From positions 1,641,501-1,705,500 of the forward strand of contig JARUPZ010000006.1 in assembly GCA_031213475.1 (NCBI GenBank): a stretch of 64,000 bases of DNA, written 5' to 3'. This stretch comes from Nereocystis luetkeana. Its lineage: Eukaryota > Sar > Phaeophyceae > Laminariales > Laminariaceae. Below, in pieces: positions 22,761 to 36,800 of this stretch. The first letter of the stretch is position 1. The number at the start of each line of letters is the position of its first letter. Under the pieces are notes generated by a model. That model did no database searches, was not told where the DNA came from, and was given only the letters and a program-made list of their open reading frames with translations. The position numbers and the translations under genes are program-made.

Positions 22761-24690
22761 GAAAAAAGGGGGAAAAATGCGAAAGTGTCAAGAGAAATGG
22801 AGGAAACAAAGAACCGCTGGAAAAGTCCGGCAAGTATTATAGGGAGGCGATTTCCAAGTCGGAGATTTGAGAGGGCGAGGGATGTACCAAGGCAGCACGC
22901 TCAGAGAGTGAGATATCTGTAAGTAGTTCTATATATGCATGTGTGCGCCGACAATGAAAGGGTGAAACATACATTTCACGGCGCAGGCTCCATTGATTGT
23001 GAAACGCTCGGGGTCGGAAAAACGGGGAATAAAGCGGGAACACTATCTCGCCGGTTTCGTGGCGAGCGGTCAAAAGCTCGGCAAGGGAGCTTGGCTAGTA
23101 TTGTGGGCTATCTTCCGTCGCCTCTTATCCAATGAAGAATGAGAACGCTTTTTTATTAGCGTTCAAGTTTTAGGTTTACCATTGTTTCTATAGGGATTTG
23201 CTTAGAGCTTTCCGAGATTTTTATTTCCCGATTTTTTCGGCACGGAACAAAGCCGGCTCGAACAGGAACCATCGACGCGTGCTGGCGACACAAGATATCG
23301 CACTACTTCAAATACGCTAGGGCGCGTTGGGAATGTTCTCAACCTTGTTCGCAGCTATTAATAGTGGTACAGTCTCCTCGTGGGTAGGGGTCTATGGAGA
23401 TGATTCTAACCTAGTCGGGAGGCGGCCTAGAGGCAGGTGAGTAGGACTTGCCGCTTTGTCCTCCAACACTGCGGACAGCACTGACTACTCGCACGTCACA
23501 CACGGCCGTCACACGACAGCCCCCACCGAATGCCACACACCGCAGGCATCCTCCTATTGATCCTCGCCCCGCCGGCTGCTGCCCGCAGTAGCTCGGGATG
23601 CACTGATGCTGTGGCCGTTGTTTTCGGTGTCTGGCAGAAGTAAACCCAAATATGTTGAAGCTCGAATGACCTCATCAAGTTTCGTATTTTTACTGCGGTA
23701 TACACAGGACGGAGTTGTTCGACGTGGGGTATGGCAAAACAAATACATACTGGTAGATTAGGATATATTAATGTTAATTAGTTGATTTTCGGGTCCATCG
23801 GGGGTCCTGATAACTATCTATGCCCCCCCCCGGAATGTCACTGCTGCTTGCTGTCGTTTGTACTTCGAAAGGTATCCCATGTAGCAGAACGCCCCCTCTT
23901 ACTCCAGTCTGTCAACATTCTTCCTGTCGATAATATGTGTCGCGTGTGCACCCCTGGGTGGATGCAGTCGATGCGTTCTATATGCTGAGGAGCACGGGCG
24001 CGGAATTGATACCACTGTACGTAAAAGCAATGCTATAAATATAATCCTCACGTCTCGTGGTTAGACGATTGACGATTGATTGATGATTGGTTATTCGTGG
24101 CAACGAAAAATAGAGCGAACAACGAGGGAACGAGGAAATGGTTGGCGAAAAGAGTCATAAAATTTAGATTCTACAGATACAGTATTAATCGATGAATGTG
24201 ACAATAGGTGAACGTCACAACCACGCGCAACACAGGAGGGGTGATCGGCTAGAGGCTACATTTCTACAGGTAGATTCATGATTTTACCACTACACATTAT
24301 ATAAGTAGTCATAGCAAGCACCAAGGTAGTTACTTCGCTTTGACGCCAACCAAGGGTCGCCAACTAACCTCCGCACCACCCCCACCCAAGAGGCAGGAAT
24401 CGAGCAGTGGCAAACATAACGCAGTCGTCGAAATAGTGGCAGAGGTAGAGCACAAAACTCATACAATTAAACTGGTATGTCGTTACGTATTGAAAATCAC
24501 ATTATCAACTCATCGCCAGAATGGTGGTGGTCCAAGTGTCAAAACAATCATGAGTCCACGAAAAAACGATACGTAACCGAAGCATGGTGCGTGCGTGACA
24601 AGCATCGCGCCCAGACAACAAAACAGGCGAAAAAAACGAGACAACCCACGCATGCGCTCGTCTGATCTAAAACTTTCGGCCGGGCACATC
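22761..24690. other. Intergenic, no gene recognised
   Basis: Mixed-composition DNA without a supportable ORF. One CTATTAATAG motif occurs at about 23357. A C run lies at about 23822-23831. Confidence 0.4.
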
Positions 24691-25669
24691 GTCTCACTAC
24701 AATTTTCCACCATCACCATCACCCTCCCCCCTCCACCCCAGGTGTTCAACATCCATCTATATCTGTTGGTAAAATACGAATTTACGCTGCTGCTTGTTGC
24801 GTACTGCATGGCCGAACGGGCTTTCCCACATTTCTTCATTGTGCCGCCTCCATCCAACCGACGTCTGAAACTCAACGGATTTTCCCGCATATTTTTTTCA
24901 CTCTCCGTCTTCATCCAACGGATGTCCGTTGTTTCAAGAGGAACGGCCTTATAGTTGGCCCATCCTGCTCACTACCAAACCCCCTCCAAGCGTACACAGA
25001 ATCGACAAACGAAATCCACCGTGCATGTCGGCGGTAACCGCGCAGGGGTCAGGGGTGGAGCACGCTAGCGCTGATCTGACCATGCCTTCAAAAAAGGCAA
25101 CACCAACAACAGGAAACAGTAATGTAAACACCTGTTCCTACCCGAAACGCAATACATGCAAAGCAGTGGCGCAGCTCAGGCCTATCTGCAAAACGGCCCG
25201 TTCAGGCCCCGTCCGTAGCCCCTTCGCCCCCCTTTCGCTACGTGCCCACCACATGTCAAGACGCCCCCCCCCCCCCCCCCCCCCCCTCCCCTACCGCCTC
25301 CTGTCCCAACTCCCACTCCCCATCCGTTCCACATCTTGGTTACCGTCATCACAATGGGACCTCTTGGCGCTATGCCCAAGCGCCAAAAGTGACGGTCCTG
25401 TGCGACATTTAGTACGTGGTAGCAACCGCATTGTTTCGGCGAGTCGAACGCGACGGGACAGAGGGAGAGAGGGGGGCAGCGCTCGAGAGTTTTCCACGCA
25501 CGCATGTACACGCGGAGCTTGCGCCCAAGATCGTCTTCAATCCCCCCCCCCGCTCCTCCCCGTTCACAAACCGAAACACGAGAGCGACTCGTCGGACACG
25601 TGCATCTCTGACCTTTGCTCGTTCCTGCTGTCGCATCCGGCCGCGAGAGCTAACGCCGCCAACACCATG

Positions 25670-26135
25670 AACCGAGGATGTCGCCGTCACAGACACTGTT
25701 ACGGGCATCGTCGCATACACCGCCGCGCAGATCGTCACGGAGATCGTCACCGACAGCATCGCAGATCACATCACAGACAGCTTCACGGACAACGTCAGAC
25801 ACCGTCACAGACACGTAGATGCGGTCACAGTCATCGTCAGTCACCGACAGCACTACAGGCAGCGACACAAATCGCGTCACAGACAGCGCCACAGGCAATA
25901 CACAGCGTCAAGTACACCGTCACCGATGACGTCACGGACACCGTCATAGCCAGTGTCCCAGAAAGCGTCACAGACACCGTCACGGACAACGTCACGGATA
26001 CCGTCACAGACAGCGTCGCGGACAACTTCACGGATACCGTCGCGGACACAGTCATGGACAACGTTGAGGTCCCCGTCACATACCCCGTCACGGTCAACGA
26101 CACGGATACCCACACGGACACCGTGATTGAGACGA
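25670..26135. repeat. GTCACGGACACC / GTCACAGACAGC 12-bp-based minisatellite
   Basis: Dozens of 6- and 12-bp units of the GTCACnGACAnC type, more regular toward 25900-26060. In the plus frame they read VTDTVTDNVTDTV; other frames stay open too because the period is a multiple of three. Confidence 0.8.
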
Positions 26136-27253
26136 TGGGGTGGCCAAAGCCCCTGCCTTTCCAAGCCAAGCCAGGTCCGGCAAAAACAAATCGACAAGGC
26201 ATGCATATCCCGGCGAATGCAGGCGGTGTAAGGCAATACAAATGGCGTCCATGTTACGGGTGAGCGATGTCGGGGTGGGGCTGCTAGTTTGTCTGTCCGC
26301 TCGATGTAACGTGGGCGACCCCGCTCCCCCCGCACACACACGTGGGTAGCACCACTGTTGTTGGTGGTGCGAGGACAAAACAAAAAAAAAACACTCGAGT
26401 GCGGTCGGCCGCAGCTCGTTTCTCGCGGCCTAAACGTAGCGCGATGCTTAACGTTGACGCCCCCCCCCCCCCGCGCCCTGTTCCTCCCCGCCCCCTCATA
26501 CCTCAGGCCCGTCGCGTCCGGCCCCCTTTCCTGTCCGTCTAAAGTAACTCTACCAACCTCAAGATCAAGGATCGACTAGAAACATACACATTAACAAGTG
26601 TTGGTGAAGCTAGCTAATGCCACGGGCGAGGTGTGTAAAATCGTCTCCGTAGCTCCGCCCCGCCTCGCCCGGCCCCTATCCTGCCTACCCGCCCCACCCA
26701 GTACTTCCCTTGGGATGCGCGACCCTTGCAGAACGCAGCATCATGCCAGCCGGTCGAAGCATGTAGAGCAGAAGGAGGGCAAACGCCAACACCATGCCAC
26801 GTACCAAACAACACGCTCGCGAGGTAAATACTCTTCCAAAGCGCGGCGTCTCCGACCACAACTGAACCCGGCCGGGATTTGCAAATTCTGCAACCTTGAC
26901 TGAAAGTCACTAAACACCCCCCTCACCCCACCCCGCCCGACCCCACACTTCCTTCCGCCCTCTCCGCAGAGCTCGGCGGGGCTTTGCAACCTACAAGTTT
27001 CACCGACAGATACTGAACAACCCCGCACCGCCCCCTCCCGCCCCCCCCCAAAGTTCAGCCAAGTTCTGGGAGCGGGTCGATTTCCCCACGTTCCATGCCC
27101 TCCGACACGTATCCCTTCCCCCACCCTATCACGCAGATCCGGGGCACCATGGCAGGACCCAGCTTCCACAGCTCCCACCAGCTCGGCAACCCCCTCACCC
27201 CCCTCATCGTCCTCCTAGCGACGATCTTATCCAGTCCTGTCCAAGCCACTTCA

Positions 27254-27352
27254 TTCCTGCCCTTCCCTTCCCTTCCTTTCCCTTCCCTTCCCTTCCCTTC
27301 CCTTCCCTTCCCTTCCCTTCCCTTCCCTTCCCTTCGCTTCCCTTCCCTTCGG
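27254..27352. repeat. (CCCTT)n pentamer array
   Basis: About 18 units of TTCCC/CCCTT with two variant units. Confidence 0.95.
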
Positions 27353-27813
27353 CAACGCTTCACGCGTTTAAGAGAATAGACCGCCACCAGAGCAACAAAT
27401 CCTCCCGCGCAGGTGCAGACACCCCCTATCGCGTGCATGCCACCGCCTTCCCACCGGTACCTCTCCACATGCAACATAGCTCACCGCACCACACCGCACC
27501 GCACCGCACCACACCATACCACACGGACACAGGGCAGCCGCCACCACCACTGTAGCGCACCCTCGCGCGCCTCGGGCAACCACTTCCGAAGCGCCTACCA
27601 AATCACACCGCACCGCACCGGAGCGCAGCGCAGAAACCCGACCGGACCAAGCCCCATCCAGCCTCAGGCCTAGCCTCTCGTCAACCCTTAAGCCTAGCCT
27701 TTCCGCCAAGCCCGGAGCCTAGCCTAAGGCCCAGCCTGGCGGCCAAGCGGCCAGGAGGACCTAGTGCGAGTGGCAGCTCGCGCCCGGCACACCACTACTA
27801 CCACTCTCTCTCT

Positions 27814-27883
27814 CTACTTCCTAGCCTTTGGCCGAACGTCGGAGTCCATAATGTCGCGCACGAAAATCTGGTCCTTCGGGTGG
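27814..27883 (-). CDS. BUB3: BUB3 exon 7 (residues 308-330 and stop)
   Basis: 70 nt including the TAG stop. It encodes [10 protein letters not shown] and a basic C-terminus (RPKARK). The acceptor tttttcttgccag is strong. Confidence 0.92.
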
Positions 27884-30800
27884 CTGGCAAGAAAAATACG
27901 CGGATCGGAGCAGGTGGAGCAGAAGTAGCAGCAGCAGCAGTACCGAGGGAAAGGCGACGGGAGAGGGGTGGTGGGCGGGGGAGGGTAAGAGGAGGGCAGG
28001 GGGGAAAGGGGGGGGTATGGAAAGTGGGGGGAGGGGGGAGGGCGTATTCGGTTGTTGCTTGCCTTCGCTATTTGACCATGATCACGCATCCCTTTCGAGA
28101 CGGAGGAGGGGGGGGGGAGTATGGGGTGGGGTGGGGTGGGGGTGGGTGTACTCATGTGATACATGACCTTAGTATTATGATCATACATGGACCCTGGCAC
28201 CCCTACAGTGCCGGGACGGAGCGCGTCGGGTTATTACCGACCAGGCAGACATTGCCTGCTCCGAGCTCGAAGCGCCGTGAGGTGCTGGGCGAGTCGCATG
28301 AAGGGTGCGCTGCATCCCACTAAGAAACGCTTGTGAGGCGGATTGGCAATGGCTGGCAGCTTCAAATTAATTGATTTGTTTTCTAGTGTGGCCACTACCA
28401 GAGACGGTAGCGGGGGGGGGGGGGGGGAGGGTTGTCGCCCATGTGCAAGGCCAGAGGTTTGTCACGCGTTGGCCACAGCATCAGCGGCAGCAGGACAAGC
28501 AAAGCTATCCTGACCGGAGAGCTACTGCTGCGGAGATATAGCTGTGAAAGTACCAATATAAAGCTAGTCGAAAGCTATTGCAGGTCTACTATTGCGGGGG
28601 GCCATAGTATATAGGACCTCGTATGGTACACACATAAACCTTTATATTTCCCTATTTTTACTAACAATATTTGGTCCTAACCTATATATTTCCCCATCTT
28701 TATTATTAATAACAATATTTGGTCCTCTTTACCATGGTCCCCCGTAATAGAGGTCAACATATCGATGCATGCGGTAAAACCAGCCAGTGTAAGCCTTCTC
28801 CAAAGCTAATGTTGAGCTACTACTGTAGTGTAAAGGTAATGTGGGTCTACTGTGGAGCTACTACTATTCCTGGAAGCTATTATGAAGCTACTGCCAATAC
28901 AGCATACCGCAAAAAACTATTGCGAGGCTCCTGCACCAGAGGCGACGGAGGGTTGCACTCACGCGATGGCGCCTTGCTCGAAGGTGTAGGAGGAGGCTAT
29001 AGCGAGGCGGGTCCCGTCGTGGTTGAACGCCATGGCCGCAATGCCCGTAGGGTACGGACTGGACTGCCACAGCCGCTTCTTGTTCTTCCCGTCCCAGATG
29101 TTCACCATCTGCAAGCCAGGGCACGTCAAGCACGTCAAGACACATTCACAAGACCCGTCAAGCACGTCAAGACATGCCAAAACAAAACAAGGGAAAGCAG
29201 GGGAAGACAAGGCTAGGCGGAGCAAAATAAAAAGCAAACAGGGTCGGCATGGAGAGGGGCAGCACCGGATAAAATCCACTACATCAAATCGAATCAAACT
29301 AAACTAAAACAAGACCAAAAATCGATTCGAACAAAACACGCCAAACCAGGCACTCAACAACTAAAAAGAGTACAACGCACAAAACTAAACTCAACTCAAC
29401 CGAAAAATAAACTATACACTAACATTAACTACTGTAAGTAACTTTCAAGTGAGGTCAAGAACAACACTCTACAACTGTAGTGGACGTCCCTAACTCTCTC
29501 GGTTCAGGCCCAAAAGCGATGCTCGGACGTCTTAGTACACAGGGAGTGTTTTTTTTTCTGCACCAGCCCCACCCCACCTCGGCCTTCGAAACCCACCCCA
29601 CAAGCACGAAAACAGAGTCAAAAGCTCGCACGCGACACTACTCACACATAAGTATACATGCCCATACTGTTGTAGCACTATCACACGGGTGATACATAAA
29701 ATGGTAACACACGCCCTCCGACGAATTTCCGCGAACATTTTCTCGACAAGAGGGGAGAATGTAAACGCCGAGCGGTGCATCTATGGAGATATTTTACGAG
29801 GCCTTCCCGAAGCCGCCATTCTTGTCGAAGTGCGCCCCCCCCTCGTGTTGTCAGTTAACTCGGCGCTGTCATCACGCGCACCGATCGATTCGCCGGTGTC
29901 ATCCGGATGCAAGACAGGACGATTCTTGCATGTGGATGACAGCGTCGAATTAATTGGCCACCACAAGGACACAACAAGAACAGCGGCTTCGGGAAGACCT
30001 CTCGAAACATATCCATGGATGCATCGCTCGGCGCTTACACTGTGCCCGTTAGTCGAGACAAGCGACTCGCCAAAAACCTCACGGCGCTTCGCGCTTGGTG
30101 CAAAAAATAGCTGCCTGGTCGGTGAGTACCCGACGTGGTCCGTCCCGATATTGTAGGCACGCAAGGGTCTATGGGAATACAACCACAGCCATGCATGGCA
30201 TGAGTACACCTCTGGTGCTGGAGAAAACCTTCTCGGGAAATTATCCCAGGGTGCGTGCACATTCTGCGTGGTACATATACGATAATTTAAATCGAACTTT
30301 ACGAGGGGCCAGACATTTGACTTTATTTGCAAAAATAAAAATAAAAAAAGGATTCAATTGTTGAGAGCGCCTTGCAGCGTGGGTAGAGGCACAATTCGAT
30401 GCGAGTCGACGAGGGAAGAAAAGGCTGAAATCTTCTCGCGATAAAAATGAAGGCACGTACCGTAGCGGGAAGGGGGTAGAAGAGCCTGCTATGTATGCAT
30501 GTGACCCCGGATCTGAGTTACGAGTTGGAAGGAGAGAGAGAAGACGATGTGCAAAAGATAATAAATGGGATGAGCAAAAAAAAAAAAGGCCAGTTGTCAT
30601 GCAACCATACCTTGTCGCAGCCCCCCGTCGCGAAGGTTCCGTATACGGGGTGAAACGCCATCGCGTTCACTGGGAAAACCTGGTCTCCCTTCCTGTGGCA
30701 CTTGAAGGCGTACTTGTTCTCCTGCGCCTCCTGTGCAGGCACGGTGGCGAGCAGACACACGCACAAACAAAACAAAAACAAAGCAAATGGTACATGAAAA

Positions 30801-33800
30801 AATAATACATATCCGGCATACGTGGGTATAAGAATACTACGCAAACCTAACCAAGGCATCAACCTATAGAAAAAAATAAATATGGTTGAGACAGTCCAAC
30901 CAGAGAAAAAAAAAACTAGACCACACGTAGACGCATTTGTATTTCCCCCCTCTTTCAGGCAGACGTAAATTTAGCTCCAGGCTGTTAACCATAAATATTA
31001 ATACCAGAGATCAAATTACAACTTTACAAACACTATTAGCAGAGTACACGCAACCACAAAAAGCTTCAAACAACTCTCTACTGGCGGGAAGACCATCCAC
31101 ACCTCGGACGGATCATCTACAGATAATGTATTCCTACTTCATTGATGATCTAGATCATTCAGGGAACATTAATTCCTGATCTGTATGATCTGCATGATCT
31201 GGCACATGTCGCCGGGTGGGAGCCGCACAATTAGCATGATCTTCTATCTGTGGATGATCTATCTGATCTGTCCGAGGTGTGAAACGATGTATAATAAGTT
31301 TTTTTCAATACGCCGCCCGTACTGTAGAGACTCTGGGTGCGCCCGACCACGCAAAGCTTCGTACGTACTGTACGCAATACACTAATCGCAAAAAACAAAC
31401 CAACACAAAATAACACGCGAAGCACAGGACCGACGTTGGGCGTGCCGAATTCACTCCACGGCCACCCCATACTTGCATATTGTCATATACAGGGGCCATC
31501 CACCTTTGAACTAGACAGTTTATCAAAAATACTGCAGATCGTGATCCGCCCGCCGTGTGCAATCTTCAAACACAAATTCGATCCTACGATAGAACTCGTT
31601 ATACACCAGCATAAGGCTCATCTCGGACATATTCAAGTATATACAATACGAGCAAGTTGCTACAGTAGTAGCCTCAAACATCCTTGTTTTGAAGGAGACC
31701 AACTTGAAAACACCCTGGTGGTACACCTTGGACCTGTCGAAGCATACGGATCACACGAGCAACCACTCCATCGGTAGCCTCAAACCAGCCTCCTTGGCAG
31801 GAAAAACACTTCATAGTACCTTGTTGTACACCTCGTGCGTCGTTAGCACCTGACCACGCCAACCGCACGAGCCACGCAGCACACAAAGAGCAAAAAAAAA
31901 TATGAAAGCACAAAAGCACAAAGCACGGGACTGACCTTAGACGTGTCGAAGCACTCCACGGCCACCCTCCCCTCCACCGACCCCACGGCATACCCCATCT
32001 GATCCGGGAACACCCTCACGCACCGCGTCTGGAACTTGAGGCTGCTCACGCGCCGCTGCTCCGGCTCCACGAGGCTGCGCATGTCGTATACCCAGATGTG
32101 CCGGTTGGAGGTTCCGATCACCGCTCGGACATCCGAAACCGACATCGTAAATACCTTCCCCGAGGAGCGACGGGAGGACAACAGCAACCATGGGTCAAAG
32201 GACAACATGATCGCTTCGATACAATATATATATATATATATTCAGCGTCAGCCAAGCAACAAGCAAAAAATGCTCGTACTGAAGTACTACGCAGGAACAC
32301 AGCAGCAATCAAAACCAACCATGGACCGTGAATGTAGGGGGGAGCTCGTAGTGGAATACATGCTTCTTGGGTCGACCCCGGGTTCTAATTGCGATTGGCC
32401 CCGATAGAAAGGTCTTTCTGGGCGCGTCGAGGCCTCATTTTGGCCTCACTATACTATTGATATTATTAATAATAGTTATCACGAGGCCGTTTTTTGCCTC
32501 ATCAGGCAAAAAAAAAAGTTTCACACCGGGTGGTGCATACAGGCTTCCATTTATATAAAAACTCTGTCTGTTGTGTACAGTAGTGTTCTGTCTGCATTCT
32601 TTGGGCAATATCATATATGATTGCGAGAGCTGTACTTGGCCGATTTCCACCAACCCGGAATCGGGCTGTACTTGGCCGAATTCTACCAACCGGGAATCGA
32701 GCTGTGTACTTGGCCGATTTTTTCCACCAACCCGGAATCAAGCTGTACTAGGTCGATTCCCACCAACCCGGAATCGGGCTGTACTTGGCCGATTTCCATC
32801 AACCGGGAATCGAGCTGTACTTGGCCGATTTCCACCAACCCGGACTCGAGCTGAACTTGGCCGAATTCCACCAACCCGGAATCAAGCTGTACTTGGCCGA
32901 TTTCCACCAACCGGGAATCGAGCTGTACTCGGTCGATTTCCACCAACCCGGAATCGGGCTGAACTTGGCCGAATTCCACCAACCCGGAATCGAGCTGTAC
33001 GTGGCCGATTTCCACCAACCCGGAATCGAGCTGAACTTGGCCGAATTCCACCAACGGGGAATCGAGCTGTACTTGGTCGATTTCCACCAACCCGGAATAT
33101 ATATAGAAGCGGGCGACCTTGGGCTAACGTGCGGAACTTGTCTCGAGGCACACCGTCTAGAGATTGTCGCGGTTGCCGAGCTGCTGTGTTTTGGGTGATG
33201 ACTTTGGAGCGCGCGGTTGGATTTCGTGGGGTTCCGGTTTTTTTTTTTGGTTCGAACGCAATCGGTCCGCAGCCAGCATGAGGCCGCCTCGTCATATTTA
33301 CCTCTCCAGTGTTTATACGTAGTATCGTGTAGTTTGGGGGAGAGATCAGGAGCGGTCAGCCACGGGGACAAACCGCGGTCTCCCCTGAGTAACATCTTTG
33401 GACGCCATACGGTCGGTGTCAAGGGTCATTATGATTTACGTTCGGGGAGTCAGCATCATTGGGTTTTTTCCAAAAAACAACATCACAAAGTGTGATATGA
33501 ATTGCTGTTGTATTGACGGAAAACTGGTTTTAGTTGGCATTTTAGTTGGCATTGAAGTAGCAGACCTGATATTTCCTTTCAACCATAGACGCTCGATATC
33601 GACGTAGGGTTAGGGTTGGGGTCAACGAGTGCACGGCCTCGAAGAAATCAGGTGGGTCCATGGTTTAGGGGGCAAGAGCTTGCCGGCGGCGTCCTACGGT
33701 ATCCTCCCAAACCTGAGAAAAAACTAGTTTTTGCCGTTCGAGACGGATCGAGAAATTTTGTCACCTGTGTTGTGCACACCAGCGGCCAATTGTTTTCCAT

Positions 33801-36800
33801 CATACGTACGCCTTGCCAGCGCCCGCCACACGTCACCGGCCATTGTGTGAACACGGTGGCCCTAGGGTGGGTCGGAGACCCTAACGAGCGCACTCCGTTC
33901 AGAATTCATGACGCAGTCGTCGGTTTGGTCGATCGATATCTGTCGAGGACTTGGAATCTCGCCGCTTCGAACCAAACATCCGCCTGAGTTTTCCTGAAGT
34001 TGATCTTGGCCCAACATCGGCCCCCAGAATTGTTTTTTTCGGGGTTTTTTTAAGTTTGGAACTGTCCGTTTTAAGAAACGTGCCCATAGCAAGCTGTACC
34101 TGAAAACTCTGACGGGTATCTTTGGAATTCAAACTTTTTACGGGAACTTTGCGTTTCCATTGGCATAGGTTTAAGATGGCCCTTGTTTCTCATGCACAAA
34201 TTTATGGAGACTCAAAACTAGAAAAAACAATCGCCAGAAATCACGGCTCAAATATTTCCCATGACAGCTGGTCCAACAGGCAAAACTAGGCGAAAGTCAA
34301 GGAAGCTTAAAAACATGAAACTATGTTATTGGGAAAAAAGAGACGGGGTGAGTCAGACCTATTAATAGCGTAAAGGCCTAGTTCTTCACATGCTACCTTT
34401 AGTGCAGGGGCCAAGCCACGGTTTCCTAGCATATCCGGAGGCGTTAAGGCCTCTTTCCGCCTTGCAATACTAGCTATTGTGTAGGGGGGCGTCAGTCAAA
34501 CCGCCGTCTCCTGGCATAGTTACTGCGTCAAGGTCTATATCGGCCTTAAAACTTGGTATAATATTTGTAGTGTACGGGTGCGGTCAGTCACGCGGTCAAA
34601 TCGACGTCCCCGTCAACGGTACACATGAATTACCTGGTGCCTGGTCGGCAACAAGGGCCCCTTCCGAAAAAAAAAAACAACGGTCGCCCGGATAAACGAA
34701 AAAAATGTACGTATGTGATTCTTCTTTCATACCAGATGGAATACGGAATATCCTACGATAGATCCCGGGGACACTCCTCGGAGACAGTAAGAATAAAAAA
34801 ACAAAAGTTTGATCGTCTGTGATGAGATCGAGGATTTCGTCGAAACTCGTCTTCTACACGACAGCAGATTTGCAGCAGTACTTGCAAGCTGGGTATTTAT
34901 GATACCAGATACCAGGTGTGTATATAATATGATACTTCGATGGCGCATGCTACGGCTTTTTTCTACCGTATATAAGTGACTGCTGTGGTTATGACCTCAT
35001 CAATATTATACGTTCCGCACTGAGGGGAACATAATCTGACAGATGGGGAATACCAGGCGTGCTGTACCACTCTCCGAAAAAATATTGACCATTTTCTACT
35101 ATCAATAGTATGTGCAAACGACCCTTATCATTCGGCACAGCGTGGTAATTGTAGGCTTGTTACTGCTAGCCCATTTAGAGGCAGCTGCATCCACGTATTG
35201 GGGGACAGAATGCTTGGGATTAGTTGCCGAGCGAGGGGGTAAAACGCGCTCGATACGATACGTAGAAGATTCGATATTTTTTCAATATCACTTTTACTTT
35301 CCAGCCTAGCTCGCAGGAGGATTTACCCTCGACGATCTTCTGGACAAGCCGTGGTCACAGGTGTCGTCCCTTCTCCCCCCCGGTCCGTGCCTTTATTTTT
35401 TTATCGCGCATAGGGTTCAGCATTCCCACTGCTCGTCGATTTTCATCGAATGTAGCTAACTCACGCTCTCGCGCTTTCCGCTAATCATTTTTTTACGCAA
35501 GAAAAAGTCCCTACGAGCATGCACTCGGTGAGACTTGAACCCACGAAATTGATCTTGATAGGCACGCGGACCACCTACCAAGCCACCGGGGACGCCCGCT
35601 GTACTATGGCCCCATATTGAAGCTTTCGATACGATATCCAACACTACTCATAATTAATACCTGGTAGCCAGGGCCGGCAGAGTACAAACATCTGATACCA
35701 GGAGTATATATATGATACACCTGGTACCTGGTATACGTTGGCCAACGGGAAGTTCCTTCTGACGGACGATTCTGCCTCGAAGGCAGGCATAGCATCCCAT
35801 TCCATCCCATCTCATCCTTTGCCATCCACCCCACCCCACCCCACCCCACCCCACCCCATGCCACGCGTCCCAGCCCATCCCTTCCCATCCACCCCACCCC
35901 CATCCCAGCCCAATCCATCACATCCAGCAGCCCAGTCCATCACATCCCACCCCACCTGTCCTATCCCCTCCCATATCATATCACATCATCCCATCCCATC
36001 CCATCCCATCCCATCCCATCCCATCCCATCCCATCCATCCCATCCCATCCATTCCCATCCCATCCCATCCCATCCCATCCCATCCCATCCCATCCATCCC
36101 ATCCCATCCCATCCCATCCCATCCCATCCCATCCCATCCCATCCCATCCCATCCCATCCCATCCCATCCCATCCCATCCCATCCCATCCCATCCCATCCC
36201 ATCCCATTCCAACCCACCTTCCCCGGCGCGGGCCTCGACTGTACCAGCGGCTGCTTCGACCTCGGGTCCCACGCGTTAAACTTCGCATCCCACCCCCCCG
36301 TTAGCACTGTGCCCGTGCTGCTGTTGTACTCCACGCACCGCACCGGCTTCTCGTGGGACCCCAGCACCGTAACGGCGCCGGTCTCGAGGTCGACCCTGCA
36401 AGGCAAGCGGCATATAATTAATATATATATAAATTTATCAACTGGTTGGCGGCTATGGCGGCCTACTTTTGATACGCCGAGGCCTCTTTTGACTGAGCAC
36501 ACACGTCTTTAGTGTGGGGCGCTACTCGAGGCCAACCCTGCGAGGCAAGCGGCATATATATGTCGGCTTACGGCTTTGACGGTTTCATGTTGTCCAGCGT
36601 GCCTCACTTTGACTTGAGTAAACTCGTACGAACTACGAGTTTTCACACCTCGGGACAGATCATCTACAGATCATCGGTTCCCACAGTTCATCATCTAGAT
36701 CCTTCAGGGCAGGCAGGTCTACTACCGATATTGTATGATCTAGCTCATGTTGCCGTGTGGAGACCTGTACAATCTGCAAGCTCTAGTACACGTTTCCTGG

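Larger units (their letters stand above)
24691..27760. other. C-rich, strand-skewed region beyond the BUB3 3' end
   Basis: The plus strand is strongly C over G for about 3 kb, with C homopolymers near 25264-25286, 25540-25552 and 26460-26472, so the minus strand (BUB3 sense direction) is G-rich. A 444-codon plus frame (24929-26263) spans it. Its N-terminal half is proline/arginine low complexity and its C-terminal half is the minisatellite, so I do not call it a gene. Confidence 0.55.

Noticed and set aside
24929..26263. 444-aa plus-strand protein
   Set aside because: Low-complexity proline/arginine text plus a minisatellite; no domain, no splice pattern, and the region is compositionally skewed.
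32571..33422. Several 130-236 aa repeat proteins
   Set aside because: Overlapping frames on both strands through a 36-bp minisatellite inside a BUB3 intron; no independent support.
35738..36304. Long HPIPSHPI / [10 protein letters not shown] frames
   Set aside because: They arise from the CCCAT pentamer. The real exon here is BUB3 exon 3 at 36395-36218.
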